From the NCBI GenBank assembly GCA_900316035.1, contig ONBI01000008.1, positions 1-43,067 on the forward strand: 43,067 nt of DNA, written 5' to 3'. The notes beneath the pieces are model-generated. The model saw only the letters and a program-made list of their open reading frames with translations, did no database searches and was not told the DNA's origin. Below, piece by piece: positions 1 to 8,476 of the stretch (its first letter is position 1; every line of letters starts with the position of its first letter). The DNA is from an uncultured Eubacteriales bacterium. GTDB taxonomy: Bacteria > Bacillota_I > Bacilli_A > RFN20 > CAG-288. The position numbers were made by a program, and so were the translations under genes.

Positions 1-31
1 AGATTTACACTTGTAACTCCAAAGTCTGAAA

Positions 32-829
32 ATGATGTACGATTACAAGCTACACTTGGTAATCAGACCCCCACGGGCTTGCCTGTGGGAGCAGTCAGTT
101 TCCTTGGTTCTCGTGCTTCTGGGTCCGGCAAATGTGATCTTTTGTATCCTAGCGACGATCTATTCATTTACGGATACGACCGTGCTTTTCATCCCTTCCT
201 TGCTCTTCTCTTATTTTTCCCTGTCCGGATGTTTTATGACTCCTCTCGATTGTGTCTATTATGCATCGAGAAAAAAGCAGGGATTCGGAACACGCTTCTA
301 TTCGCCGACGCTTTATGAAGCGGAGCTGGATGCTTGCTCCGCCGCTCTTCTCTCCTTCCTTTATTATTGGCTGACACTCGCTTTTTCGAAGAAGGATCAG
401 GCTTTGGATCCTCTGCTCTGCGGCATTCTTCTTCTCTTCCTCGGTCTATCTCTTCTCGCACTAGGCCTTTTCGCATTGCGGAAAAAGAGTTCGGAAGAAA
501 GAATCTCTTGGAAAGAGACCTCCCTAGCTTTCTTCGACCTCCTTTTCCTCCTTGCTATCACCTGGATCTTTCCTCTTTCTCTCATCGCTCTTCTCGGCAC
601 GAAGAACCAAACGGTCTGTCTCGTATTCTTTTGCCTGTCCTCTCTCTTACTCGTGGTCTATCTCCTGCTCTTCAACCAAATCGAGAGCAAGAAGTATCTC
701 GGAAAAGAATCCCTTATGACTCTATCTACCCTCTTTTACCATCTACGCCTCTTCTCCCTCGGAATCAGCTCCCTATTTCTCGCTCTTGGCTTGGCAGTCT
801 TTCTCTCTTCCCTCTTTCTTTCACTTTGA
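32..829 (+). CDS. Unknown polytopic membrane protein
   Basis: A 265-residue protein I do not recognise. It is very rich in Leu, Phe and Ser, with about seven hydrophobic stretches (roughly residues 22-45, 50-70, 102-118, 128-148, 166-190, 195-215 and 240-262) joined by short charged loops such as RKKSSEER near 150-157, so it should be an integral membrane protein. No catalytic motif is visible. An in-frame TAA at 14-16 lies upstream, so the start is inside the window; two adjacent ATGs (32 and 35) are possible and no clear Shine-Dalgarno sequence precedes them, so the exact start is uncertain. An intrinsic terminator follows directly, so the gene is transcribed separately from eno. Confidence 0.6.
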   Translation: MMYDYKLHLVIRPPRACLWEQSVSLVLVLLGPANVIFCILATIYSFTDTTVLFIPSLLFSYFSLSGCFMTPLDCVYYASRKKQGFGTRFYSPTLYEAELDACSAALLSFLYYWLTLAFSKKDQALDPLLCGILLLFLGLSLLALGLFALRKKSSEERISWKETSLAFFDLLFLLAITWIFPLSLIALLGTKNQTVCLVFFCLSSLLLVVYLLLFNQIESKKYLGKESLMTLSTLFYHLRLFSLGISSLFLALGLAVFLSSLFLSL

Positions 830-846
830 AACGGAAAGTGCCCTGA

Positions 847-871
847 CTATGCTGCCGCATAGAGATTTTTT
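847..871 (+). terminator. Intrinsic terminator after the first membrane-protein gene
   Basis: A perfect 6-bp stem (CTATGC / GCATAG) with a TGCC loop is followed by AGA and a run of six T. It lies 17 bases after the stop codon of the upstream gene. Confidence 0.6.
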
Positions 872-1171
872 ATTAGGAATTGAAAAAGATGAGAGCAGCA
901 AAAGGGCATCTTTCCGAACGCCTCCTCCCGCCGAATAAGAAAGAGATAACGGCTCGGGCAAATCCTTTATTAAGGAAACTCCGAAAAAAGCAGCAGGAAG
1001 ATCTTGTGCCTTTTGGATTACTGTAAAGAAGAAAAATAGTAAGGGGGAAGAACACCTAGCTGAGATAGGGATCCGCTATGGTTTTCGCTGGGACAAGATA
1101 TATGGGAATACGCGTATCTTTCTTTTTCGGAATTCGGTATTCTTTTCCGATGAGAGAAGAACAAAACTCTC
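872..1171. other. Gap without a convincing gene upstream of eno
   Basis: About 300 bases between the terminator and the eno promoter. The only same-strand reading frame is a 45-codon ATG ORF at 889-1026 giving a basic peptide with no recognisable feature and a poorly placed AGGA. Minus-strand frames have no ribosome site. I see no tRNA-like fold or riboswitch core. Confidence 0.4.
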
Positions 1172-1199
1172 TTAACAAGTTTACTTTTTTTCGTATAAT
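1172..1199 (+). promoter_or_regulatory. Sigma-A type promoter of eno
   Basis: TTAACA at 1172-1177 and a perfect TATAAT at 1194-1199 are separated by 16 bases. A Shine-Dalgarno AAGGAG lies at 1216-1221, seven bases before the eno ATG. The layout predicts a short leader of about 23 bases. Confidence 0.75.
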
Positions 1200-1213
1200 A
1201 ATTCAGGTCATGA

Positions 1214-2536
<1,323 letters not shown>

Positions 2537-2572
2537 TCTCTTCGCTCTGAATTTCTAAGTCAAACCAAAATC

Positions 2573-2607
2573 GCCTCTTGCTATGGCTCCATAGCAGGAG
2601 GCTTTTT
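2573..2607 (+). terminator. Intrinsic terminator of eno
   Basis: A 14-bp stem (2573-2586 with 2589-2602, one G.T pair) is followed by five T. It begins 36 bases after the eno stop codon. Confidence 0.85.
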
Positions 2608-3175
2608 CTATTTGATAGATTCTTGGGTAACACTTTCTTCCCGTGCTGAATGGTTTTACAGCTGCTTATTCGAAAAGTATTCCCTTGGTTATTGGCTTTC
2701 TAAGCATTTGTTGATATGACTAGTGAAACATTAAGATTCTATACACGCTTTAGTTAATGAGAGTAATCAATTTATCAACATATTTGTTAATAAGCTCATA
2801 ATTACAGCACATACTTAATTTATAGTACAATTCTTTCTTCTGTCAAAGGATTGATAGTGATATTATAACTACAAAAAGGAGGGTTACAGATCATACGAAT
2901 AGCTATCCAATTTAAGCATTGCTTCTTTCTTTCCTCAAGGATAGCTGCGATAAAGATCATCACTAGCTGAATTACCCGCTATGAAACGAAGACATGCAAA
3001 CACGTTGTGTTGGCTAGTATTGCTGTTCTTCCTCAAATAAATACCATCCATTGCTTTAGAAGTATTCTTTGTCTTCCTTTTCCGAAATTAATGAATCTCC
3101 GACCAGAAGATATTCTTCTTGCAATCCTATGACGAACAGGATGTTTTGTTTAAACGAGAAGGAGGCGCATCAGTA
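2608..3175. other. AT-rich gap without an intact gene
   Basis: About 570 bases, clearly more AT-rich than the flanks. An imperfect dyad TTATCAACA/TGTTAATAA lies near 2775-2796. A strong AAAGGAGGG ribosome-site sequence at about 2875-2883 has no ATG, GTG or TTG at a usable distance, so it may mark a decayed gene start. Otherwise I see nothing but presumed promoter sequence for the next gene. Confidence 0.35.
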
Positions 3176-4044
3176 ATGCACAAACAAGTTACGGCTATGT
3201 TATGCAGTATTCTCGCGCTTTTCTTCTGCTGTGCAGGAGCTCCAGATTATGACAACACAACAGAACCAGATTATGTTCAAGATGGTTTAGAGAAATATGT
3301 CTCGGAATCCGAGATGGCAGAAGAAGTGAGTGATGTCCGTGAGCAATTAGACCCGTTTGTCACATATACCGATGGCACGCTATCCTTTCACATAGAAGAA
3401 GCACAGAACGCAACATCGTTTGCAGACGAAGTATACACAGGAGTCCGTTTCAATGTAGAATTGATGAACCAATTAGCAGATCCCGAAATGAGGGCTGCCT
3501 ATATCAGCCACAAAAAGAGCTTGTTTATCTTATTGATGATGAATATAAGGAAGAATGGCAGCACTGGAAAATCGGTGTTCATTGGTGGGGAGTCACTTAT
3601 AAGCTAGATTCCGATTTCGGAAAACTAGTCGGAATCGGCGGCATGGTCTATCGACTTGCTGCTTTCCTAAGCAACGCCTTCTCCTTTTATCAGAAAATCA
3701 TGCGTCAAACTGATAATGATACCGTTACGTCAGTTATCGCAACAGCTGTTTTCAATCTCCCTCCAAATGTTCTGAAAGATGTCGTCTCTACTTATTTGGA
3801 AAATCATATTAGTGTACTGGTTTCCGGCCTTATCACCGCTAATATTGCCTTGATGACTTTAGAGAAGTTATCCCCAGGATATGGATGGCTTGTAAAAACA
3901 TTACTGAATGCTATCCTGAATAAAATTGCCCCTACCTTAATCACTTCCTGCACTATTATCTACAATTGTTTCCGACTCGATTGCCCTGTTTTTTGTCAGA
4001 TCCGTTTTTGGGGCATTCGATGGTCGTTGACCCAGCTAGATTAG
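3176..4044 (+). pseudogene. Secreted protein with an HWWG motif, interrupted by frameshifts
   Basis: Two adjacent open frames read as one protein. The true start is the ATG at 3176, after AAGGAGG at 3159-3165, giving a signal peptide (MHKQVTAMLCSILALFF, small residues CAGA) and an acidic exported domain. At 3512-3517 (AAAAAG) a one-base slip joins frame 1 (ending AYISHKK) to the second frame (ELVYLIDDEYKEEW, then VHWWGVTYKL and a hydrophobic C-terminal half); the joined product is about 289 residues. A second shift near 3965 would replace the odd Cys-rich tail by VSDSIALFFVRSVFGAFDG ending at 4030. The layout recalls uncharacterised exported Firmicutes proteins with a W-W-G core followed by hydrophobic helices, but I assign no function. 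Two shifts favour a pseudogene; see findings for the recoding alternative. Confidence 0.6.
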
Positions 4045-4114
4045 AGAGCATCCTTTTCATCATCCTATATTCGTGCGATGCTTCCCGAAGCAATCAAAAA
4101 AGAGGTATTTCTTT

Positions 4115-5581
4115 ATGAAAAGATTAGATGACAAGTTTACCTATAAAACTCTATTGAAGTGCTCTTTCTCCTTCTGGCTTGTTACTGCTTTTCCGTTTTC
4201 CTTTTTATACATCGGCTTCATTCTTCTCTTAGACTTCACTTCCGTAAATGGCCCTTCCATACCCTGGCAGTATTATCTTCTGTACTACTTCGGATTCAAT
4301 GTCTGTACTTTCCTCTTTATTATTTGGTTTCTATGGATGGCTCTTCCGAATTTCTTCCATGTGAAGATTGAACATAATGCGTACATCGTAGGAAACCACT
4401 CGAGAATCTACGGAAGAGAATTAGAATTGGTAATCACTCCTTTTTCCACAATCCAATCCGTCAAAGTCGTTCGTTTTTTTCTTATCACCACTGTCAAAAT
4501 CCGCCTAAAAAAAGAGGAGAAGATTGCTCGTCAATATCCAACTAGAACACTCTTCTTCGAGAGAAAAGAGGATGCGATAGCAGCGGCAGAGGCATTTCAG
4601 AACTACCATCCAACCATCGATGAAAACGGAAATATTATCGACGAGCAACCTCCATATCCTGAGATGAATGAAGAACCTCCGAAATTCAAGATCACGTTTT
4701 GCACGTTTATCCCGTTGATTCTTTTGATTCTCGTCGGTAGCCTCATCGGCGTATCCGTCTACACTTCTCGGATTGAGTATCCCTGGTACTTCGATTCCTT
4801 AGGGGTGACTCATCGTCAGGAAAGTTTAGGCGATCCTGACGAAACCGTGGATGTTGCCGTACTGGATTCTGGTTTAGCTTCGTGGTCTCTTCCCTACTTT
4901 AAAAGGGAACCCACCTATTATGATGCCACGTCGGAGCAGACCGCTTCATTTACCGATGGGACCGGACATGGGACGAATGTCGCTCTTCTCATCGCTTCGG
5001 CTTCCACAAAAAAGAACTCGATCTACGGAGTAGCTCCCCTTGTTCATCTTCATATTATCCGGGTGATGAATAGTGTCGGATTGACCGATACGGAGACAAT
5101 CCATAAAGGCCTCACTTACTGCAAGAACCAGGATTACGACATCATCAATATGAGCTTCGGCAGAAAGCGTTTTGATGATACGATTGAGGAAGATCTGAAA
5201 GAACTGAAGGAGAAAGGTGTCATTCTCAACAGTTCCGTCGGAGATAACAAAGAAGAATTCACTTACCCTGCCTCTTCTTCCTATACCTATGCTGTGCAGA
5301 CACAGGATGAGAACGGAAAGCTTGACGCAAATACGAATACCTCCAGCACCAAGCAGGGAATCTTATGCCCGGGCGAAAACATCCCTCTTCTGAGGAGGAA
5401 TGCGGAAGGTGAGAAGGTTTTAGAGAAGGATACCGCTTCTTCTTATGCCTGTGCAATCTTCACTGGGTATGTCTCTCTTCTAATGGTCCGGCAGAAAGAT
5501 TTTTCTCTGACTTGGCTCGACACTCAGCTGAAGAGCGATACTCTCTACAATAAGGACTCCTTCCTGGGAATACTGAAATAG
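4115..5581 (+). CDS. Membrane-anchored subtilisin-like serine protease (S8)
   Basis: From the ATG at 4115 (AGAGG at 4101-4105; an ATG at 4073 is also in frame but lacks a site) the protein has 488 residues. Order: two helices at about 14-40 and 50-77, a beta-rich cytoplasmic segment of about 80-165 resembling a small bacterial PH-type domain, a third helix at about 193-216, then a subtilase domain. The triad is visible: Asp251 in AVLDSGLA, His285 in DGTGHGTNVA, Ser443 in ASSYACA; Asn378 in SVGDN is a likely oxyanion residue. The serine motif departs from the usual GTSxAxP (Gly, Thr and Pro replaced), so specificity or activity may be unusual. It directly follows the broken exported-protein gene, which could be a substrate or partner; this is inference only. 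Confidence 0.8.
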   Translation: MKRLDDKFTYKTLLKCSFSFWLVTAFPFSFLYIGFILLLDFTSVNGPSIPWQYYLLYYFGFNVCTFLFIIWFLWMALPNFFHVKIEHNAYIVGNHSRIYGRELELVITPFSTIQSVKVVRFFLITTVKIRLKKEEKIARQYPTRTLFFERKEDAIAAAEAFQNYHPTIDENGNIIDEQPPYPEMNEEPPKFKITFCTFIPLILLILVGSLIGVSVYTSRIEYPWYFDSLGVTHRQESLGDPDETVDVAVLDSGLASWSLPYFKREPTYYDATSEQTASFTDGTGHGTNVALLIASASTKKNSIYGVAPLVHLHIIRVMNSVGLTDTETIHKGLTYCKNQDYDIINMSFGRKRFDDTIEEDLKELKEKGVILNSSVGDNKEEFTYPASSSYTYAVQTQDENGKLDANTNTSSTKQGILCPGENIPLLRRNAEGEKVLEKDTASSYACAIFTGYVSLLMVRQKDFSLTWLDTQLKSDTLYNKDSFLGILK

Positions 5582-5597
5582 AAGGCAGAACGATAGT

Positions 5598-6056
5598 TCA
5601 GATTTCGGTTTCTTCCTCGCCTTCTTCCTCTTCTTTTTCTTGGTTTCTTCGATAAAGAGTATCTTCAATGGTAGAGACAACTTTCCCGAGGTCGTTCCGG
5701 ATTTCATGTTCCCAGAAATGGAGAACCAGATAACCCATCTCGACCAGTTCCTGATCTTCTTTTCGGTCTCTTTCCTGATTGGTGAGGATCTTCTTTTCCC
5801 AGAATTCCTTATTGGTTTTCAGTTGAGCATCGATCTTCGGAAAATCATAGCCATGGAAAAAGTCACCATCGCAGAAGATAGCGATTTTCGCTTTCTTAAA
5901 AACAATATCCGGATGGCCAGGTAAAGAAGGGTCATTGACCCGATATCGATACCCAGCTTGGGTCAGGGCATGCCGGAGGATCTTTTCAATGGAAGTGTTC
6001 TTTCCCTTGATCCTCGACATGTTATAAGAGACAAGTCTTTTATCCCTTTTAGGCAT
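5598..6056 (-). CDS. vsr: Very short patch repair (Vsr) endonuclease
   Basis: Vsr nicks next to T:G mismatches produced by deamination of 5-methylcytosine. The 152-residue product from the ATG at 6056 matches the family in order: NMSRIKGKNTSIE (about 12-24), SLPGHPDIVF with the catalytic Asp50 (Asp51 of E. coli Vsr), CDGDFFHGYDF (62-72) for the His/aromatic metal and intercalation site, FWEKKI, ERDRKEDQEL, and LHFWEHEI. A longer frame upstream to 6134 lies inside the Nudix gene and is not used. The start overlaps the Nudix stop by 8 bases, indicating coupled translation. No cytosine methyltransferase lies in this window, so the usual partner is absent here. The C-terminus is a Glu-rich tail. 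Confidence 0.85.
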   Translation of the reverse strand: MPKRDKRLVSYNMSRIKGKNTSIEKILRHALTQAGYRYRVNDPSLPGHPDIVFKKAKIAIFCDGDFFHGYDFPKIDAQLKTNKEFWEKKILTNQERDRKEDQELVEMGYLVLHFWEHEIRNDLGKVVSTIEDTLYRRNQEKEEEEGEEETEI

Positions 6057-6459
6057 GCTGCGTAAGGTACGTATCGGCGTCTTTGAGGGTTTCTTTATCG
6101 GTATCAAAGGTGAGCATCTTATAGGCTTTTTCAAAAGGAGCCCAGACTAAAGAAGAAACTTCTTCCGGCTGCGGGATAAGATCTTCACTCAAGGCTTCGG
6201 CAACGAAGAAAGTGACATCTTTCGAGACATCCGAAGAAGGAGAATAAGTGATCGTATGGGAGAAAGACATATCGACATTGACATCGAGATTGGTCTCCTC
6301 TTTGATTTCGCGTAAAGTGCACTGTAAAGGAGTCTCACCCGCCTCGATATGACCTTTTGGAAGAGAGACATGACCTAATCTCATATTCTCGATCAGATAG
6401 AGTCTTTCTTTGCCTTCGTAGCGGTAGACAACAGCGCCGTAGCTTCTCTCTTTTTTCAT
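6049..6459 (-). CDS. Nudix hydrolase
   Basis: A 136-residue Nudix protein that hydrolyses nucleoside diphosphate-linked compounds. The Nudix box is complete: GHIEAGE, then TPLQCTL, then REIKEETNL at about 36-58, with the metal-binding REXXEE. The start RSYGAVVYR and the LPKGHIE entry resemble the diadenosine tetraphosphatase/MutT-like branch, but substrate cannot be read from sequence. The start is supported by AGAGGAG just upstream. It is the first gene of a two-gene operon with vsr; a nucleotide-pool cleaner paired with a mismatch nuclease suggests a shared DNA-fidelity role (inference). Two hairpins with T-runs lie in the leader between the nearest promoter and this gene. Confidence 0.9.
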   Translation of the reverse strand: MKKERSYGAVVYRYEGKERLYLIENMRLGHVSLPKGHIEAGETPLQCTLREIKEETNLDVNVDMSFSHTITYSPSSDVSKDVTFFVAEALSEDLIPQPEEVSSLVWAPFEKAYKMLTFDTDKETLKDADTYLTQHA

Positions 6460-6484
6460 GGGTTTCTCCTCTTATTTCTTATGT

Positions 6485-6511
6485 AAAAAGACCATAGAAT
6501 CGGTCTCTTTT
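6485..6511 (-). terminator. Second hairpin with T-run in the Nudix leader
   Basis: On the minus strand AAAAGAGACC, an 8-base loop, then GGTCTTTTT forms a second terminator-like hairpin between the first terminator and the Nudix ribosome site. Two tandem hairpins in a leader would strongly limit read-through. Confidence 0.45.
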
Positions 6512-6517
6512 ATAAAC

Positions 6518-6551
6518 AAAAACTCCGCTACGCCACAAGGGCATAACGGAG
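6518..6551 (-). terminator. Intrinsic terminator of the small RNA/leader
   Basis: A 12-bp stem on the minus strand, from CTCCGTTATGCC to GGCGTAGCGGAG with two G.U pairs that exist only in the minus-strand RNA, followed by TTTTTG. The wobble pattern fixes the direction of transcription. Confidence 0.8.
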
Positions 6552-6616
6552 AGAGCAAAAGGAATTTTTGTTGGAATTGATTATCAAGTTCAAGTGCCCT
6601 GGTTCCCCAGATGCAC
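6518..6616 (-). ncRNA. Candidate small RNA or terminated leader (unknown family)
   Basis: A complete transcription unit of about 97-99 nt without a reading frame. It begins just after a consensus promoter, and starts with a stable hairpin: outer stem GTGC/GCAC, inner stem CTGG/CCAG, loop GGAA (6616-6594). An A/U-rich linker follows (6593-6552) containing two UUCC copies that could pair with the GGAA loop. It ends in an intrinsic terminator. It does not match the cores of SRP RNA, 6S, tmRNA, RNase P, T-box, or the purine, preQ1, ykkC, SAM or THF riboswitches that I know. It lies about 60 bases upstream of the Nudix gene on the same strand, so it may be an independent sRNA or a riboswitch-like attenuator for Nudix-vsr. 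Confidence 0.55.
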
Positions 6617-6620
6617 GAGT

Positions 6621-6649
6621 AATATACTCAACGCCCCTTCTTTTGTCAA
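6621..6649 (-). promoter_or_regulatory. Consensus promoter of the small RNA/leader
   Basis: A perfect TTGACA (6649-6644) and TATATT (6626-6621) with exactly 17 bases between them, reading on the minus strand. This is the best sigma-A promoter in the window, and no Shine-Dalgarno site or ORF follows before the terminator. Confidence 0.85.
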
Positions 6650-6826
6650 TAAAAAGAGCACAATAAGTTGATGATCTGACATAATCGGAATAAGCGAAAA
6701 AGGCATAATTTATGAGCGTTTTGATTATTTTTCTATCGAATTATTTGTTTTGTGAACGCTTTTACGTTTATTTTACAAGCATTAGAAAATCGTCTTTCTT
6801 TATTTTAGTAAAGTGAGAGGAAATCG

Positions 6827-8197
6827 TCATTCTTCCTTGTTCTGAGGGCGTAAGAAATAGTCTTCGTGAATCTGTAGGTCTTCCGGTCTTGAAGTCATCT
6901 CAAAACAGCATAAAGAAGTGAGGAAGAAGAGATAAATCGTGAGGTTATAGATAGTGTTATCGATGACCCCGATCACTTCCACCATCAATATGAAGAGAAG
7001 GAAGAGCCATTTCGCAGGGTTTTTCTTCTTAGCAAAATCGAGATAAAGGATGACTTCATAGAGAACATAAGCTGCTAATCCGATACTTCCTCCCATCACC
7101 ATGGTCGAAAGAACCGTATTGAAAGAGAAACGTAAGGTACCATCATTCTGAACGAAAGTAGTGATTGAGGAGCCTAAGATAGGATTGCTTAAGAAAGCAG
7201 AGATCGAATCTGAAGTGATCTGTCTTCGTAGGGTATCTCTCGTACCGAAGTAGAGAAGCGAACCGAAGGCTTCTCCGACACGGAAATTGAAATCGTGGTT
7301 GACTCCCATCAAGAGACCGAAAAGCCCCGCAAAACCGAAAAGAATGAAGAGAGTGAAGTAATTGGAGTATTTACCGTAGTTCTGTAGAGTCAGGATCGTT
7401 AAAGGAATAACAAAGAGAATGAAGGTGCTTAAGCCGGAATTGGTAGATAAAAGAAGAATGGCTGCAATCGGGAAGAGTTCCAATAGGAAGTAATACGGTT
7501 TCTTTTCATGGATCAGGATGGAATAGAAGGGTAAAGAAAGAAGAAGCAAGGTAGAGGCGGTTTCTCTGGTATAGGACCAACCGATAGAGAAAGAGGGAGT
7601 TGCCAGTCCTAAACCGGAGTTGACTAAGATTCCGATAAAAACTTCAAAGGAAATGATCAAAGAGAAGAAGACTACCCCGGTGCTGTAATAAGGAAGTGTC
7701 TCTTCGTTTCCGATAACGGAGCAGAGAAGAAGATAAATGACAAGGAAATAGATAAAAGCCAGTAAATAAAGAATAGAACGGATATCGGCATTGCCTTCGC
7801 GGAAAGCAACATAGAGGTAAGAAGAGAAGAAAACCAAGGAAAGAAGCAGTAAAGACCAGAAGATCGGGGTGAGTCGCATCACCGGTCTATGAAGAATAAG
7901 ATAGATTACTAAAGATAGAAGTAGTGCTGCTCCGACCACAATGGAAACAAAGGGTAACGAAGAGAAAGAAACTTTATCGTGTTCTAAGAACATGTTTCCT
8001 AAAAAGAGGAGCAGATAACTTCTGCCGTCTTTCCCGAAAAGCGGTAAGAAACCTAACAAGAGATAAAGGGTAGCCGGAATCCAATAAAACGGAGTCGGAA
8101 GAAGCCAAGTGAGGAAAGCTAAAATCGCTACCGTTCCAAGAAAGAGCGGCGAATTCAGGAAGCTTCTTATCTTTTCAACGAAAGTGTTGATTCTCAT
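6827..8197 (-). CDS. O-antigen ligase/polymerase-like membrane protein
   Basis: A 456-residue protein with 11-12 predicted transmembrane helices from about residue 18 to 425. It has the layout of the Wzy/WaaL (O-antigen ligase) family: hydrophobic N-terminal half, a conserved loop with GTRDTLRRQ and NPILGSS (about 317-345), then NTVLSTMVMGGSIGL (about 358-372), matching the family's loop and HNxxL...G..G pattern with Asn retained and His replaced. Such proteins polymerise or transfer lipid-linked glycans on the outer face of the membrane. GGAG lies nine bases before the ATG. It is a single gene diverging from the YfhO gene; a second protein of the same type is at 15707-17188. Confidence 0.7.
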   Translation of the reverse strand: MRINTFVEKIRSFLNSPLFLGTVAILAFLTWLLPTPFYWIPATLYLLLGFLPLFGKDGRSYLLLFLGNMFLEHDKVSFSSLPFVSIVVGAALLLSLVIYLILHRPVMRLTPIFWSLLLLSLVFFSSYLYVAFREGNADIRSILYLLAFIYFLVIYLLLCSVIGNEETLPYYSTGVVFFSLIISFEVFIGILVNSGLGLATPSFSIGWSYTRETASTLLLLSLPFYSILIHEKKPYYFLLELFPIAAILLLSTNSGLSTFILFVIPLTILTLQNYGKYSNYFTLFILFGFAGLFGLLMGVNHDFNFRVGEAFGSLLYFGTRDTLRRQITSDSISAFLSNPILGSSITTFVQNDGTLRFSFNTVLSTMVMGGSIGLAAYVLYEVILYLDFAKKKNPAKWLFLLFILMVEVIGVIDNTIYNLTIYLFFLTSLCCFEMTSRPEDLQIHEDYFLRPQNKEE

Positions 8198-8360
8198 CGA
8201 TAAATACTCCGTCTGTTATTATACCTGAGGCAATCCCCTTTCGGAGATGTCCGCTCGCGGTTATCGTTAAGGAAGAGCGAAAGCGCTTTTCTTTTTCTCT
8301 TTTCTTCTGTAAAGAAGACGTTGCTCCTTACCGTTCTTTTGTTTCTCTTCCCTAAAGCAT

Positions 8361-8394
8361 GGCTAACTTCTCTTTCTTTGAAAGAGAGGCTAGC
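8361..8394. promoter_or_regulatory. Hairpin in the divergent region before the YfhO gene
   Basis: CTCTTTC/GAAAGAG with a short loop, extended by an outer GGCTAA/GCTAGC pairing, lies between two divergent membrane-protein genes. No T-run follows on the plus strand. It could be an operator or a leader structure; no clear minus-10/minus-35 pair was found. Confidence 0.35.
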
Positions 8395-8476
8395 AGAAAA
8401 GGCTCATTTTCCGTCCACTTTTCCCTTTTGAAAAGTAATAGAAGGAAACATCGATAAGTGATTAAATATTACTATC

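Noticed and set aside
889-1026. 45-codon plus-strand ORF before eno
   Set aside because: No properly spaced ribosome site, no recognisable sequence; probably chance.
5640-5924. 94-codon plus-strand ORF inside vsr
   Set aside because: Vsr on the other strand has all family motifs; this frame has no ribosome site.
6551-6616. SRP RNA, because of the GGAA loop
   Set aside because: The conserved symmetric and asymmetric loops of SRP helix 8 are absent; the stem is a plain CTGG/CCAG pair.
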